NCBI GenBank assembly: GCA_041497995.1
Contig: JBGQHM010000104.1
Span: 1 to 17,777, forward strand
From: DATKMS01 sp041497995
GTDB lineage: Bacteria > Desulfobacterota > Binatia > HRBIN30
Direction of reading: 5' to 3'
Length of the DNA: 17,777 nucleotides
Made by a program: the position numbers and the translations under genes. The notes under the pieces are model-generated. The model did not search any database. It had not been told where the DNA came from and was given only the letters and a program-made list of their open reading frames with translations. Position 1 is the stretch's first letter, and each line of letters opens with the position of its first letter. Shown one piece after another: positions 1 to 7,442 of the stretch.

Positions 1-669
1 CAGGAAGCCGAAGATGTCGTCTTGCGAAAGGCGCTCGCCCTCCACTTCTGCGGCCAGCAGTTCGCTGATCAGATCCTCCTGCGGCTCTCTGCGGCGCTGC
101 TCGATGACCGGTGCCAGGTAGTCCTTCAGCGCGCGTGACGCCGCAAGCCCAGGCTCTGGATGCGTTGCGCGGTAGCCGATCAAATCCAGTGACCACTTCT
201 GGAACTGCTGATAGTCGCTGATGGGTACGCCGAGCAGCTGCGCGATCACGGTGAGCGGGTAGTGACTGGTGAGCTGACTCACCAACTCGGCGCGGCGGCC
301 ATTGCGCAGGATGGCGCCCATACACTCATCGACCAGCGGTGCGACGAGCATTGTGGCGTAACGCTCAATCGCCTGTGGGCGGAAGGCGCCCGACACCAGG
401 CTGCGATGGACCGTATGTGTTCGGCCGTTCATCTCGAGAATCGTCCGACCCATCACCGGCCCCATGACACTGCGCATGATGCTCGAGGAGAAGGTGTCGG
501 GGTCACGCAGCACGTGTGAGACGTCGTCGTAGCTGAGTGCCAGGTAGAATACCTGTCCTTCCACCTCCACCCGTCCAACGCGCTCGCTCTGGCGCATCGC
601 CGCGAACATCGGATAGGGGTCACGGACGTCGGACAGAATCGACCCATCGAAAAGGGATTGCTCACTCAT
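1..669 (-). CDS. Cytochrome P450, N-terminal part (cut by window edge)
   Basis: Heme monooxygenase; the substrate cannot be inferred. The reading frame is open from the ATG at 669 to the window edge, giving 223 residues, about half of a typical bacterial P450 of about 400. Seen directly: an N-terminal DPYPMFAAMR segment near residues 17-26, and the C-helix block MNGRTHTVHRSLVSGAF at 80-96, where H85 and R89 form the HxxxR pair that contacts the heme propionates in this family. The frame ends in LSQDDIFGFL, just before the expected I-helix oxygen-binding motif, so the ExxR and Cys heme-ligand motifs lie outside the window. The start is supported by GGAG 8 nt upstream. The gene is divergent from a TetR regulator, with a perfect palindrome between its putative -35 and -10, so repression by that regulator is likely (inference). 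Family call is firm; subfamily unknown. Confidence 0.9.
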   Translation of the reverse strand, partial: MSEQSLFDGSILSDVRDPYPMFAAMRQSERVGRVEVEGQVFYLALSYDDVSHVLRDPDTFSSSIMRSVMGPVMGRTILEMNGRTHTVHRSLVSGAFRPQAIERYATMLVAPLVDECMGAILRNGRRAELVSQLTSHYPLTVIAQLLGVPISDYQQFQKWSLDLIGYRATHPEPGLAASRALKDYLAPVIEQRRREPQEDLISELLAAEVEGERLSQDDIFGFL

Positions 670-695
670 GTTCGTCACTCCAGTATTGGTCCCTG

Positions 696-724
696 GTCCT
701 ATCCTAACGGCCGTTAGGAGACAA
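696..724 (-). promoter_or_regulatory. Putative P450 promoter with operator in its spacer
   Basis: On the minus strand TTGTCT (719-724) and TAGGAC (696-701) are separated by exactly 17 bp. The spacer is almost entirely the 18-bp palindrome at 702-719. The -10 is a weak match, but the spacing and operator position fit a repressible promoter reading into the P450 gene. Confidence 0.4.
702..719. promoter_or_regulatory. Palindromic operator 1, probable TetR-family binding site
   Basis: TCCTAACGGCCGTTAGGA is identical to its own reverse complement over all 18 bp. It lies between the divergent P450 and tetR genes, and a related sequence occurs at 788-805. TetR-family dimers typically bind such palindromes next to their own gene, so the adjacent regulator is the obvious candidate (inference). 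Confidence 0.75.
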
Positions 725-767
725 CCGCTTCCTTGCGCCCGCGCTGCTTCTTCTCTGTCAGACCAGC

Positions 768-796
768 TTGACAACTCCGAGTGACTCCCCTAACGC
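768..796 (+). promoter_or_regulatory. Putative tetR promoter, possibly leaderless
   Basis: A perfect TTGACA (768-773) is followed by a 17-bp spacer and TAACGC (791-796), a weak -10 that lies inside the second operator. Transcription would start around 803-805, directly at the GTG at 805, which favours that codon and a leaderless message. Confidence 0.4.
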
Positions 797-805
797 CCAT
801 TAGGG
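788..805. promoter_or_regulatory. Imperfect operator 2 overlapping the tetR start
   Basis: CCCTAACGCCCATTAGGG has six outer matched pairs (CCCTAA/TTAGGG) and shares the CCTAACG half-site with operator 1. It covers the putative tetR -10 and start region, consistent with autoregulation. It would lie inside the coding sequence if translation began at the upstream GTG at 781. Confidence 0.55.
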
Positions 806-1443
806 TGAAGAAGGAAAAGCCAGTCCATCGGCCCGCGCCGCGGCGCGGCGCACCCGTGCGCGAGCGCGTCCTGCGGGCCGCCGAGAAAATTTTCGCGCAA
901 CGCGGCTACGGTTCGGCGTCGATGCGTGAAGTAGCTGCGGCCGCTGGGATTCAAGCGGCCAGCGTCTATCACCACTGGCAATCGAAGGACGCCTTGTATG
1001 CCGACGTCCTGGAGCATGCCAATGCCACCCTGCGCACAATCGTAAGCGACGCCCTGGCGCACGACGAGCCGTTGCGTGCGCAATTGCGTCGCGTGATCGG
1101 CGAGGTGTTCGGCTTCCTGGCCCGGCACCCCGACCTGGCCCGGCTCAACCTGCGCGCCACGCTTGGCGACGGATTCCACAAAGCCGGATCCACACAGGTT
1201 TACGACAACCGCTGGCTCGGGCTGGTGGAGGGATTTCTCCAACCACTCGTTGCCAAGGGCGAAGTGAAGCAGATCGACGTGACGCGGTTCCTGATCTCCG
1301 CGTCGGCGGTGATCAATGCGCACGCCGTCGCCTACCACGACCGCCGCGGTCCGTTCCGTCGCGAGCTGACCGGGCGCGCGATGGCCCGTCAAACGGCGGC
1401 ACACGTGACTGAGGTGATTCTGCGCGTTCTCGGGCTTGAGTGA
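805..1443 (+). CDS. TetR/AcrR-family transcriptional regulator
   Basis: DNA-binding repressor, 212 residues from the chosen GTG at 805, a usual size for the family. After a basic proline-rich leader, the N-terminal helix-turn-helix domain reads RERVLRAAEKIFAQRGYGSA, then SMREVAAAAGIQAASVYHHW and QSKDALYADVL, the classic TetR pattern. The C-terminal ligand domain is all-helical with no recognisable ligand specificity. A GTG at 781 would add eight residues, but it lacks a ribosome binding site and would put operator 2 inside the gene; GTG 805 fits a leaderless transcript. Likely targets are its own promoter and the divergent P450, judged from the two operators. The stop overlaps the amgK start by 4 nt, so the regulator probably heads the operon with the peptidoglycan-recycling genes, an unusual partnership. 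Confidence 0.9.
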   Translation: MKKEKPVHRPAPRRGAPVRERVLRAAEKIFAQRGYGSASMREVAAAAGIQAASVYHHWQSKDALYADVLEHANATLRTIVSDALAHDEPLRAQLRRVIGEVFGFLARHPDLARLNLRATLGDGFHKAGSTQVYDNRWLGLVEGFLQPLVAKGEVKQIDVTRFLISASAVINAHAVAYHDRRGPFRRELTGRAMARQTAAHVTEVILRVLGLE

Positions 1444-2558
1444 GTCTCGCCGTTTTGACAAGCGAGGTGCCCGTTGATACTGGCGCCGTTGTGGAGACCG
1501 AACACGCGTCGTTGTTCGACGAGTTGGTGCGACACTGCTTTGGAGGGCGCACGACGGTTCGCCGCACCGTAGCGCTCGCCGGCGATGCATCGACGCGGCG
1601 CTATGCGCGGCTGTGGCTCGAGGGTCCGGGCGCGCCGGCAACGGCGGTGGCGATGGTGCTGGCCGACCGTGGCACCGCGCTCTCGTCCGAGGAGTTGGCG
1701 GTTTTGAAGCAGCCCCCGGCCGAACTGCCGTACCTCAACGTGCATCGCTTTCTGGTGAGCCTCGATGTGGCTGTCCCCGCGCTCTATGCTGATGCCTCCG
1801 ATCGTGGCGTCCTGCTGCTCGAGGACATCGGCGACACGGCGTTGTGGGATGCTGTCCAACAGCAGCCAGTGGAGATGGTGCAGCGATGTTATGAACGGGC
1901 CATCGACCAGTTGTTGCTGATTCAGATCGAAGGGACGCGCCGAAGCGATCTCAACTGCATCGCTTTCCAACAGGCGTTCGACGAACGTCTCTATCTCTGG
2001 GAGTTCGAACACTTCATCGAGTACGGCATCGAGCGTCGGTTGGGCCACACCTTGCCGCCGTCCGACGCGGCCACCTTGCGTCGCCACTTCTCCGCAATTG
2101 CCCGACGTCTCGACGCGGAGCCGCGTTACCTGAACCACCGCGACTTTCACAGCTGGAACTTGTTCATCCAGAATGGCGCTATCCGCGTCATCGACTTTCA
2201 GGATGCCTTGCTGGCGGCGGCGCCGTACGATCTGGCGACGCTGCTCGGCGACCGCGATACACCGCACGTGATGCAACCCAACGTCGAAGCGAGGCTACTC
2301 GGCTACTATCGACAACGCTGGTTGACGCTCTCAGGCGCCGCGCTCGACCCGCACGAGTTTGAGGAGATATACTTTCTGTGCGCCCTGCAGAAGGCGTTGA
2401 AAGTCGTCGGCCGCTTCTACTTTCTCGACATCGAGAAGGGGAAAACAGGGTATTTGCGCTACATCCCTTCAACCGTGCGACAGATTGACCGTATCCTGCC
2501 TCACTTTCCCGACCACGCCGAGATGGCAAGCCTCTTGCGAAAGTACCTGCCCAGGTAG
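1440..2558 (+). CDS. amgK: Anomeric MurNAc/GlcNAc kinase (AmgK-like phosphotransferase)
   Basis: Cytoplasmic sugar kinase of the aminoglycoside-phosphotransferase fold, 372 residues. In pseudomonads AmgK phosphorylates N-acetylmuramate (and GlcNAc) at the anomeric carbon in the fosfomycin-bypassing cell-wall salvage route. Seen here: a nucleotide-loop-like LAGDASTRRY at 46-55, the hinge-like LLLEDIGD near 125-132, the catalytic HRDFHSWN at 233-240 (D235 as base) and the metal-binding IDFQDA at 251-256 (D252). The function is specified mainly by context: a MurU-type uridylyltransferase starts 4 nt downstream, the standard amgK-murU order. The GTG start overlaps the tetR stop (GTGA), implying translational coupling. 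A generic APH-family kinase is the alternative if the pairing is discounted. Confidence 0.87.
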   Translation: MSLAVLTSEVPVDTGAVVETEHASLFDELVRHCFGGRTTVRRTVALAGDASTRRYARLWLEGPGAPATAVAMVLADRGTALSSEELAVLKQPPAELPYLNVHRFLVSLDVAVPALYADASDRGVLLLEDIGDTALWDAVQQQPVEMVQRCYERAIDQLLLIQIEGTRRSDLNCIAFQQAFDERLYLWEFEHFIEYGIERRLGHTLPPSDAATLRRHFSAIARRLDAEPRYLNHRDFHSWNLFIQNGAIRVIDFQDALLAAAPYDLATLLGDRDTPHVMQPNVEARLLGYYRQRWLTLSGAALDPHEFEEIYFLCALQKALKVVGRFYFLDIEKGKTGYLRYIPSTVRQIDRILPHFPDHAEMASLLRKYLPR

Positions 2559-2562
2559 TGCC

Positions 2563-3291
2563 ATGCGCGCTATGATTCTGGCGGCGGGCAAGGGGACGCG
2601 GCTGCGGCCACTCACCGATACGGTGCCAAAGCCGCTCCTGGAAGTCGCTGGCCGCCCGATGATTGCCTTCCCGCTGCAGCTGCTGCGGGAAGCCGGGATT
2701 GAGGAGGTCGTCATCAACTTGCATCACCTCAGTGAACAGATTCGCAACGGGCTCGGAGACGGTAGTGCCTACGGCGTGCGCATTGCCTACTCGGAAGAAG
2801 ATCCCATTCTCGACAGCGGGGGCGCCATCGCTGCCGCGAAGGAGTTCCTCTGCGGCGGGACGTTCGTCGTCCTGAACGCGGATACGGCGATCGATCTGCG
2901 CCTACGCGACGTCATCGACTTCCACCGCCAGCACCAAGCGACTGCCACCATGGTGGTACGTCAAGATCCTGACGCGGCGCGGCACGACGCGATTATGCTG
3001 GATGCGTCGCACCGTATGCATTCCATCCTTGGGCACGACGATGGCACCAACGCCGTTCCGGATGGACCGGGAAACCGCATGATGTATGCTGGCATCATGG
3101 TGTTGGAGCCACGCGTGTTTGACCACATGGGACAAGGCGTTTTCAGCATTACGCGTGACGTCTTTCCGCGCCTGTTGGCGGCGGGTGAGCGGCTGTACGG
3201 CTACATCCACGAGGGCTATTGGCGCGTCTTGGATACACTGACGGATCTTGCGGCCGGCCGCGAAGAGCTGGCGCAGCGCGGCATGCGGTGA
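2563..3291 (+). CDS. murU: N-acetylmuramate-1-phosphate uridylyltransferase
   Basis: Nucleotidyltransferase of the NTP_transferase family, 242 residues. MurU converts MurNAc-1-phosphate and UTP into UDP-MurNAc, feeding peptidoglycan synthesis without MurA. The N-terminal signature MILAAGKGTRLRPLT (4-18) and PKPLLEV (22-28, K23) is the nucleotide-binding loop. LNADTAID near 104-111 carries the metal-binding Asp (D107), ILDSGGAI (83-90) matches the LxTGG-type sugar site, and YAGIMVLEP lies at 165-173. The frame extends upstream to 2485 inside amgK, but that extension is not MurU-like. ATG 2563, 4 nt after the amgK stop, begins the conserved N-terminus; ATG 2572 would be the minimal alternative. 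Other sugar-1-phosphate nucleotidyltransferases share these motifs, so the name rests partly on the adjacent kinase. Confidence 0.87.
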   Translation: MRAMILAAGKGTRLRPLTDTVPKPLLEVAGRPMIAFPLQLLREAGIEEVVINLHHLSEQIRNGLGDGSAYGVRIAYSEEDPILDSGGAIAAAKEFLCGGTFVVLNADTAIDLRLRDVIDFHRQHQATATMVVRQDPDAARHDAIMLDASHRMHSILGHDDGTNAVPDGPGNRMMYAGIMVLEPRVFDHMGQGVFSITRDVFPRLLAAGERLYGYIHEGYWRVLDTLTDLAAGREELAQRGMR

Positions 3292-3300
3292 AGAATTTTC

Positions 3301-3330
3301 TTGACAAAGTGCGTCATGGTTGAGTAGATC
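3301..3330 (+). promoter_or_regulatory. Putative promoter for the patatin-like gene
   Basis: A consensus TTGACA (3301-3306) begins 10 nt after the murU stop. TAGATC (3325-3330) lies 18 bp further on as a weak -10. Its position suggests the phospholipase has its own transcription start rather than depending only on read-through. Confidence 0.4.
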
Positions 3331-3355
3331 GAAGCGTTGATTGAGAGGGGTTGCG

Positions 3356-4699
3356 ATGGGAATTACCATCGTTCAAAAGAGCGACCTGTCAGTTCGGAAG
3401 AAAGATCCGAAGATCGCCCTCGTCCTTGCCGGCGGTGCCGTCACGGGTGGTGCGTTCAAGTTGGGCGGCCTCAAGGCCCTCGATGATTTCCTGGTCAACA
3501 AGAAGACCACCGAGTTCGACACGTACGTGGGATTGAGCGCCGGGGCAGTGCTGGCTGCGCCGCTAGCGGCCGGCGTGAGCCCTGCCGAGATGCTCAAGAG
3601 CCTCGAGGGCAAATCGACTCAGTTCGATCACTTCCGGCCGAGTGACGTTTACGCCCCAGCGTGGGGTGACTTCGCATCTCGCCCCGCCAAGTTCGCTCTC
3701 GATGTCCTCGCGTTCTTACCCGGTACCGTGGGCGATCTGCTCGGCCAGGTGCCGAGCTTGGCACGCAAGCTCCAAGCACCCCTGGCCGAAGCCTGGCGCA
3801 ATCCCGGCGAGGCCAGTCTGCAGGAACTGCTCGCACCCATCGGCGAAGCGATCGCTCGCCGCCGCGGTTTCCCGTCGCCGCTCGACTACTTGCCGTCCGG
3901 CTTCTTCGACAACTCGAGCATCGAGAGCTACCTGCGGCGCAACTTCGAAGCATCAGGGATTCCAAACGACTTCCGCGACCTCTACCGGGAGACCAAGAAG
4001 GAGCTGTACATCGGTGCGATGAACCTGGACAGCGCCGAGCGCGTCGTCTTTGGTCACGACGAGGACACCTCGGTCACCGTCTCGGAGGCGGTGCAGGCTT
4101 CAACGGCCCTACCCGGTTTCTACAAGCCGGCGCGCATCCACGGTGTCGACTACGTCGACGGCGGCGTGCGCCGCACCGCGAACATTGACGTCGCCATCGA
4201 GCACGGCGCCGATCTGGTCATCTGCTACAACCCGTTCCGTCCCTTCTCCAATCGCGTCCGTCGCACGGTGAAGAATGGCGAGTACGAGGTCGAGGGCCAG
4301 ATGCTCGCCGAGACGGGCATCCTCACCGTGATCAATCAGGTGTTCCGTACGCTGCTGCACTCACGCTTGCAGTACGGCCTGCGCCAGTATCAGGACGATC
4401 CGAATTTCCGCGGCGACATCGTCGTGATCGAGCCGAAGGAAACCGATCGCCACTTCTTTCAGCTCAGTGCCATGGCCTACTGGCAGCGCCTCACCGCCGC
4501 CCAGTACGGCTATGTGTCGGTCACCGAGTCGATTGAACAGAACTACGACCTGATCAAACACATCCTGGAAAGCTACGGTATGTCGATGACGCGCCGCCAA
4601 GCGCGCGCTGGGGTCGAACGCATCCGCGAGGACGATCCGCAGGAGGTCTCCAAGGTTCTCATGCACGACGTGCCGCGCCGGAACTTGAGCGTGGCGTAG
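3356..4699 (+). CDS. Patatin-like phospholipase/acyl hydrolase
   Basis: Predicted serine acyl hydrolase, 447 residues, using a Ser-Asp dyad. Seen directly: the oxyanion-hole segment LAGGAVTGGAFKLGG (24-38), the nucleophile elbow VGLSAGAV (58-65, Ser61), the ASTALPGFYKP segment near 228-238 and the catalytic YVDGGVRRT (246-254, Asp248). Between Ser and Asp there is a long helical region (about 80-180) that probably forms a lid. No signal peptide or membrane segment is obvious, so it is probably cytoplasmic or peripheral. ATG 3356 is chosen over an in-frame TTG at 3341 because GAGAGGGG lies just upstream of it. Substrate (phospholipid, neutral lipid or polyester) cannot be read from sequence. 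It follows murU by 64 nt with a likely promoter of its own and ends before a strong terminator. Confidence 0.9.
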   Translation: MGITIVQKSDLSVRKKDPKIALVLAGGAVTGGAFKLGGLKALDDFLVNKKTTEFDTYVGLSAGAVLAAPLAAGVSPAEMLKSLEGKSTQFDHFRPSDVYAPAWGDFASRPAKFALDVLAFLPGTVGDLLGQVPSLARKLQAPLAEAWRNPGEASLQELLAPIGEAIARRRGFPSPLDYLPSGFFDNSSIESYLRRNFEASGIPNDFRDLYRETKKELYIGAMNLDSAERVVFGHDEDTSVTVSEAVQASTALPGFYKPARIHGVDYVDGGVRRTANIDVAIEHGADLVICYNPFRPFSNRVRRTVKNGEYEVEGQMLAETGILTVINQVFRTLLHSRLQYGLRQYQDDPNFRGDIVVIEPKETDRHFFQLSAMAYWQRLTAAQYGYVSVTESIEQNYDLIKHILESYGMSMTRRQARAGVERIREDDPQEVSKVLMHDVPRRNLSVA

Positions 4700-4707
4700 G
4701 AAAGCAA

Positions 4708-4804
4708 TCAGCCGTCAGCTATCAGCTCTGAGAAGAGAAAAAGGGGCAGTGGATTCGCCACTGCCCCTCGTATTTTCTGGCTGACAGCTGAGTGCTGACA
4801 GCTA
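4708..4804. repeat. Inverted TCAGCNN heptamer repeats around a terminator
   Basis: Three TCAGC units spaced every 7 nt lie at 4708-4730 on the plus strand. Three more with the same spacing lie at 4779-4804 on the minus strand, so the two arrays face each other and could pair. The terminator hairpin occupies the loop between them. The right array overlaps the thiolase stop codon. Confidence 0.7.
4742..4768. terminator. Bidirectional intrinsic terminator
   Basis: A perfect 11-bp stem (AGGGGCAGTGG pairing with CCACTGCCCCT) encloses the 5-nt loop ATTCG. On the minus strand it is followed by five Ts and a T/C-rich run, a good terminator for the thiolase. On the plus strand it is followed by CGTATTTTC, a weaker tract, for the patatin gene. 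The two genes converge here. Confidence 0.85.
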
Positions 4805-5941
4805 CAGTCTCTCGATGATCGTCGTGATGCCCATGCCGATACCGATGCACATCGTCGACAGGCCGTAACGCTTGTTCCGCCGTTCGAGCTCGTCGAGCAG
4901 GACGCCAATCAACATTGCGCCGGTGGCGCCGAGCGGGTGACCCAATGCGATCGCCCCTCCGTTGACGTTCACCTTCTCCGGATCCATCCCGAGCTCCTGC
5001 ATCACACACAGCGGCACCGGCGCGAAGGCTTCGTTGATCTCGATGAGGTCGATGTCATCGATCTTCATCCCAGTACGCTTCAAGATCCTCTGCGTCGCCG
5101 GAATCGGACCGGTGAGCATGATCACCGGCTCGGAGCCGACAATCACCTGGTCGACGATGCGACCGCGCGGCTTCAGCTTAAGCTCCTTCACCTTCTTCTC
5201 CGACGCCAGCAGGACTGTCGCGGCGCCGTCGACAATGCCGCTGGAGTTGCCGGCGGTGATCTTACCGTCGGGCTTGAACGACGGCTGCAACGCCATCAGC
5301 GCTTCCAGCGTCGATTGCGGCCGCACGTGCTCGTCGGTGTCGAAGTGCTTCTTCTCGCCATTGTGCGTGACGTCGAGCGCCACGATGCTCTTCTTGAAGC
5401 GGCCTTCCTGGATGGCGCGCCATGCTTTGTGCTGGCTGCTCAGCGCAAACTCGTCGATCTGCTGGCGGCTGAAATGCCACTGCTCGGCGACCATCTCCGC
5501 GGACAGGCCCTGCGGAATCAGGTTGTACTTCTCCATCAAGCTGGGCGGCAGCGGCCCCATGTCGGCGCCCATCGCAACGCGGGTCATGCTCTCCACGCCG
5601 CCGGCGACGACCAGGTCCTGCGCACCCGCCTTGACGGCTTGGGCGGCGAAGTTCACTGCCTGCTGGCCGGAGCCGCAAAAGCGGTTCAGCGTGACGCCGG
5701 GGACATCGACCGGCCACCCTGCTGCGAGCACGGCGCTGCGGGCGATATTGGTGCCTTGTTCACCGGTCTCGGTGACGCAGCCAACCACGACGTCGTCGAC
5801 TTCCTTCGGATCGATGCCGACCCGTTTCACGATCGCGTTGAGCGGCACGCCGAAGAGGTCGATCGGATGCACTTCCGCGAGGCTGCCCTTGCGCCGGCCG
5901 CGCGGTGTCCGGCACGCATCGATGATGTATGCTTCTCCCAT
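4802..5941 (-). CDS. Acetyl-CoA acetyltransferase / 3-ketoacyl-CoA thiolase
   Basis: Thiolase, 379 residues, a full-length member. It catalyses CoA-dependent cleavage of 3-ketoacyl-CoA (last step of beta-oxidation) or the reverse Claisen condensation. All catalytic elements are visible: the nucleophilic Cys89 in NRFCGSGQQAV (86-96), NEAF at 303-306, the His335 motif GGAIALGHPLGATGA (328-342) and the second Cys365 in CIGIGMG (365-371). The N-terminus GEAYIIDACRTPRGRRKGS is typical of degradative-type thiolases. ATG 5941 has a strong ribosome binding site (GGGGAGGAAACC just upstream). A promoter-like pair sits upstream and a strong terminator follows, so it appears monocistronic; usual fadB-type partners are absent from the window. 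Chain-length preference cannot be assigned. Confidence 0.95.
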   Translation of the reverse strand: MGEAYIIDACRTPRGRRKGSLAEVHPIDLFGVPLNAIVKRVGIDPKEVDDVVVGCVTETGEQGTNIARSAVLAAGWPVDVPGVTLNRFCGSGQQAVNFAAQAVKAGAQDLVVAGGVESMTRVAMGADMGPLPPSLMEKYNLIPQGLSAEMVAEQWHFSRQQIDEFALSSQHKAWRAIQEGRFKKSIVALDVTHNGEKKHFDTDEHVRPQSTLEALMALQPSFKPDGKITAGNSSGIVDGAATVLLASEKKVKELKLKPRGRIVDQVIVGSEPVIMLTGPIPATQRILKRTGMKIDDIDLIEINEAFAPVPLCVMQELGMDPEKVNVNGGAIALGHPLGATGAMLIGVLLDELERRNKRYGLSTMCIGIGMGITTIIERL

Positions 5942-6009
5942 GGTTTCCTCCCCAGTAAATGTCGGATTGCAGATTTGTTCGCGTCGGATGGTGATCTGCG
6001 ACCGGTGAG

Positions 6010-6038
6010 TGCGTAACAGTCGTCCAATCGGCAGTCAA
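6010..6038 (-). promoter_or_regulatory. Putative thiolase promoter
   Basis: On the minus strand TTGACT (6033-6038) and TACGCA (6010-6015) are 17 bp apart. The -35 overlaps the stop codon of the upstream protease gene. The leader would be about 60 nt and ends in a good ribosome binding site. Confidence 0.35.
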
Positions 6039-7423
6039 CCGCGGTGTTTGCCGCTGTTGTGGCGCAGGTATTCTTTGAGCTCGGCGATCTCGGCCTTCAC
6101 GGCCTGGGCGCGCTCGCTGCCGGCAGCGGCCAACGGCTCGGCCTTTTCGAATTGGCTGAGGGCCTGATCGTATTCACCGCGCAACTTGTAGGCGATCGCC
6201 AGGTGGTAGTAGCCGTCGCCGGCTTGACCAGCACGACCCGCCAGGATGCCGAAGCCGTGATGTGCGTCCGCGAGGGTGGGAGCGAGTTGGAAGGCGCGTT
6301 CGTACTCGCGCATCGCGCCGGCGGCGTCGTTCTGCGCTTCGAGAACCTTGCCGAGCTCGTAGTGGCCGACTGGATCATCCGGATCGGTCTCGGTGGCGCG
6401 GCTGAGGAGCTCACGGGCCTTGTCCAGCTGTTGCAACCGCAGTGCGGTGCGTCCGAGCTCGCGATCGACACCCGTGAAGCCGAGCTGTTGTGCCGCTTCG
6501 AACGACTGGCGCGCCGGTTCGAACGAGCCGGTTTCGAGCTGTGCCAGGCCAAGCAAGTAGCGGGCGCGCCCGTCCGCAGGCTGTGCCTCGGCTTGACGCC
6601 GGTAGAACGTCACCACGTCTTGCGCCGGCTCGGAACGTGCCCGCACCACCACTTGCACGCGCTGCAGCTCAAGGCTGGTCGGCTTGCGCAGCCCGGCGTC
6701 CCATTGATGCGTGCGCAACACGGCCTCCAGGTTGGTGAGCCGCGCGTCGGTGAGCGGGTGCGAGAGCAAGTACGGCGGCGCAAAGGTCGGCGTCGTGCGC
6801 TGCTCGTCCAGCATCTTCTTGAAGAAGTCGAGCATGCCTTGCGGGTCGTAGCCGGCCTGCCGCATGTACCGGGCGCCGAGGTAGTCGGCCTCTTGCTCGA
6901 ATTCGCGCCGGTATTGCAGCTGTGCAGCGGCATTGGCGGCCACCGCACCCGCGCCGATCGCCGGCTGCACCGCCGACAGCAGCACGCCGAGAAACGTGGC
7001 GTAGTTCATGAGCTGCGTCGCCTCTTGCTGCCGCGCCAAGTGATGCGCGTTGACGTGCGCGATCTCATGTCCGAGCACGCCCGCGACTTCGTCATCGTTG
7101 GCAGCACGCGTTAGCAACCCGCCGTGCACGTAGACGAAACCGCCGGGCACTGCGAAGGCGTTGAGACGCGGATCACGGACGACCGAGAACTGGTACTGAA
7201 ACGTCGAGTCGTTGAGCGCTGCGGCGATCCGTTGGCCGATGCGGCTGACGTAGTTGTTTACATCCACGTCCTCGATCAGTGGCAACTGCGCGCGTGCCGC
7301 GAGGTCGAATTGCTTACCGAGTTCTTTTTCGTCGCTGATCGAGCCGCCAGCAGCCGGCTGGACTATCACCAGGCTGCAGGCCAGCACGCACGCGAGGACC
7401 CTAAGGCGGCGCTGACAGCACAT
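6035..7423 (-). CDS. M48 metalloprotease with C-terminal TPRs (BepA-like)
   Basis: Predicted periplasmic zinc protease and chaperone, 462 residues from ATG 7423, about the size of E. coli BepA, which edits outer-membrane protein and LptD assembly. An N-terminal hydrophobic signal segment (about 7-26, ending QPAAGG) implies export. The zinc site is HEIAH (119-123) with E166 in the ExxAD motif (EQEAD, 166-170). A SHPLTDAR segment (211-218, H212) corresponds to the His switch described for BepA. From about 265 onward the sequence is TPR-like, with repeated YLLGLAQLETG / HYELGKVLEAQ / YHLAIAYKLRG helices. The frame extends upstream to 7606 inside rmuC, but that part is arginine-rich and antedates the signal peptide. 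The start is 20 nt from the rmuC stop, so it is probably the last gene of the trmJ operon. Exact orthology to BepA is inferred. Confidence 0.88.
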   Translation of the reverse strand: MCCQRRLRVLACVLACSLVIVQPAAGGSISDEKELGKQFDLAARAQLPLIEDVDVNNYVSRIGQRIAAALNDSTFQYQFSVVRDPRLNAFAVPGGFVYVHGGLLTRAANDDEVAGVLGHEIAHVNAHHLARQQEATQLMNYATFLGVLLSAVQPAIGAGAVAANAAAQLQYRREFEQEADYLGARYMRQAGYDPQGMLDFFKKMLDEQRTTPTFAPPYLLSHPLTDARLTNLEAVLRTHQWDAGLRKPTSLELQRVQVVVRARSEPAQDVVTFYRRQAEAQPADGRARYLLGLAQLETGSFEPARQSFEAAQQLGFTGVDRELGRTALRLQQLDKARELLSRATETDPDDPVGHYELGKVLEAQNDAAGAMREYERAFQLAPTLADAHHGFGILAGRAGQAGDGYYHLAIAYKLRGEYDQALSQFEKAEPLAAAGSERAQAVKAEIAELKEYLRHNSGKHRG

Positions 7424-7442
7424 CGTGCTTATGCGCTCTTGC

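Noticed and set aside
781..804. Upstream GTG start for the TetR gene
   Set aside because: It has no ribosome binding site, and the extra codons are the second operator and putative -10; GTG 805 is favoured, although 781 cannot be excluded.
4937..6016. Long plus-strand open frames (359 and 348 codons) opposite the thiolase
   Set aside because: They mirror a full-length, motif-complete thiolase on the other strand, have no domain character and are rich in His/Arg/Leu shadow composition typical of GC-rich antisense frames.
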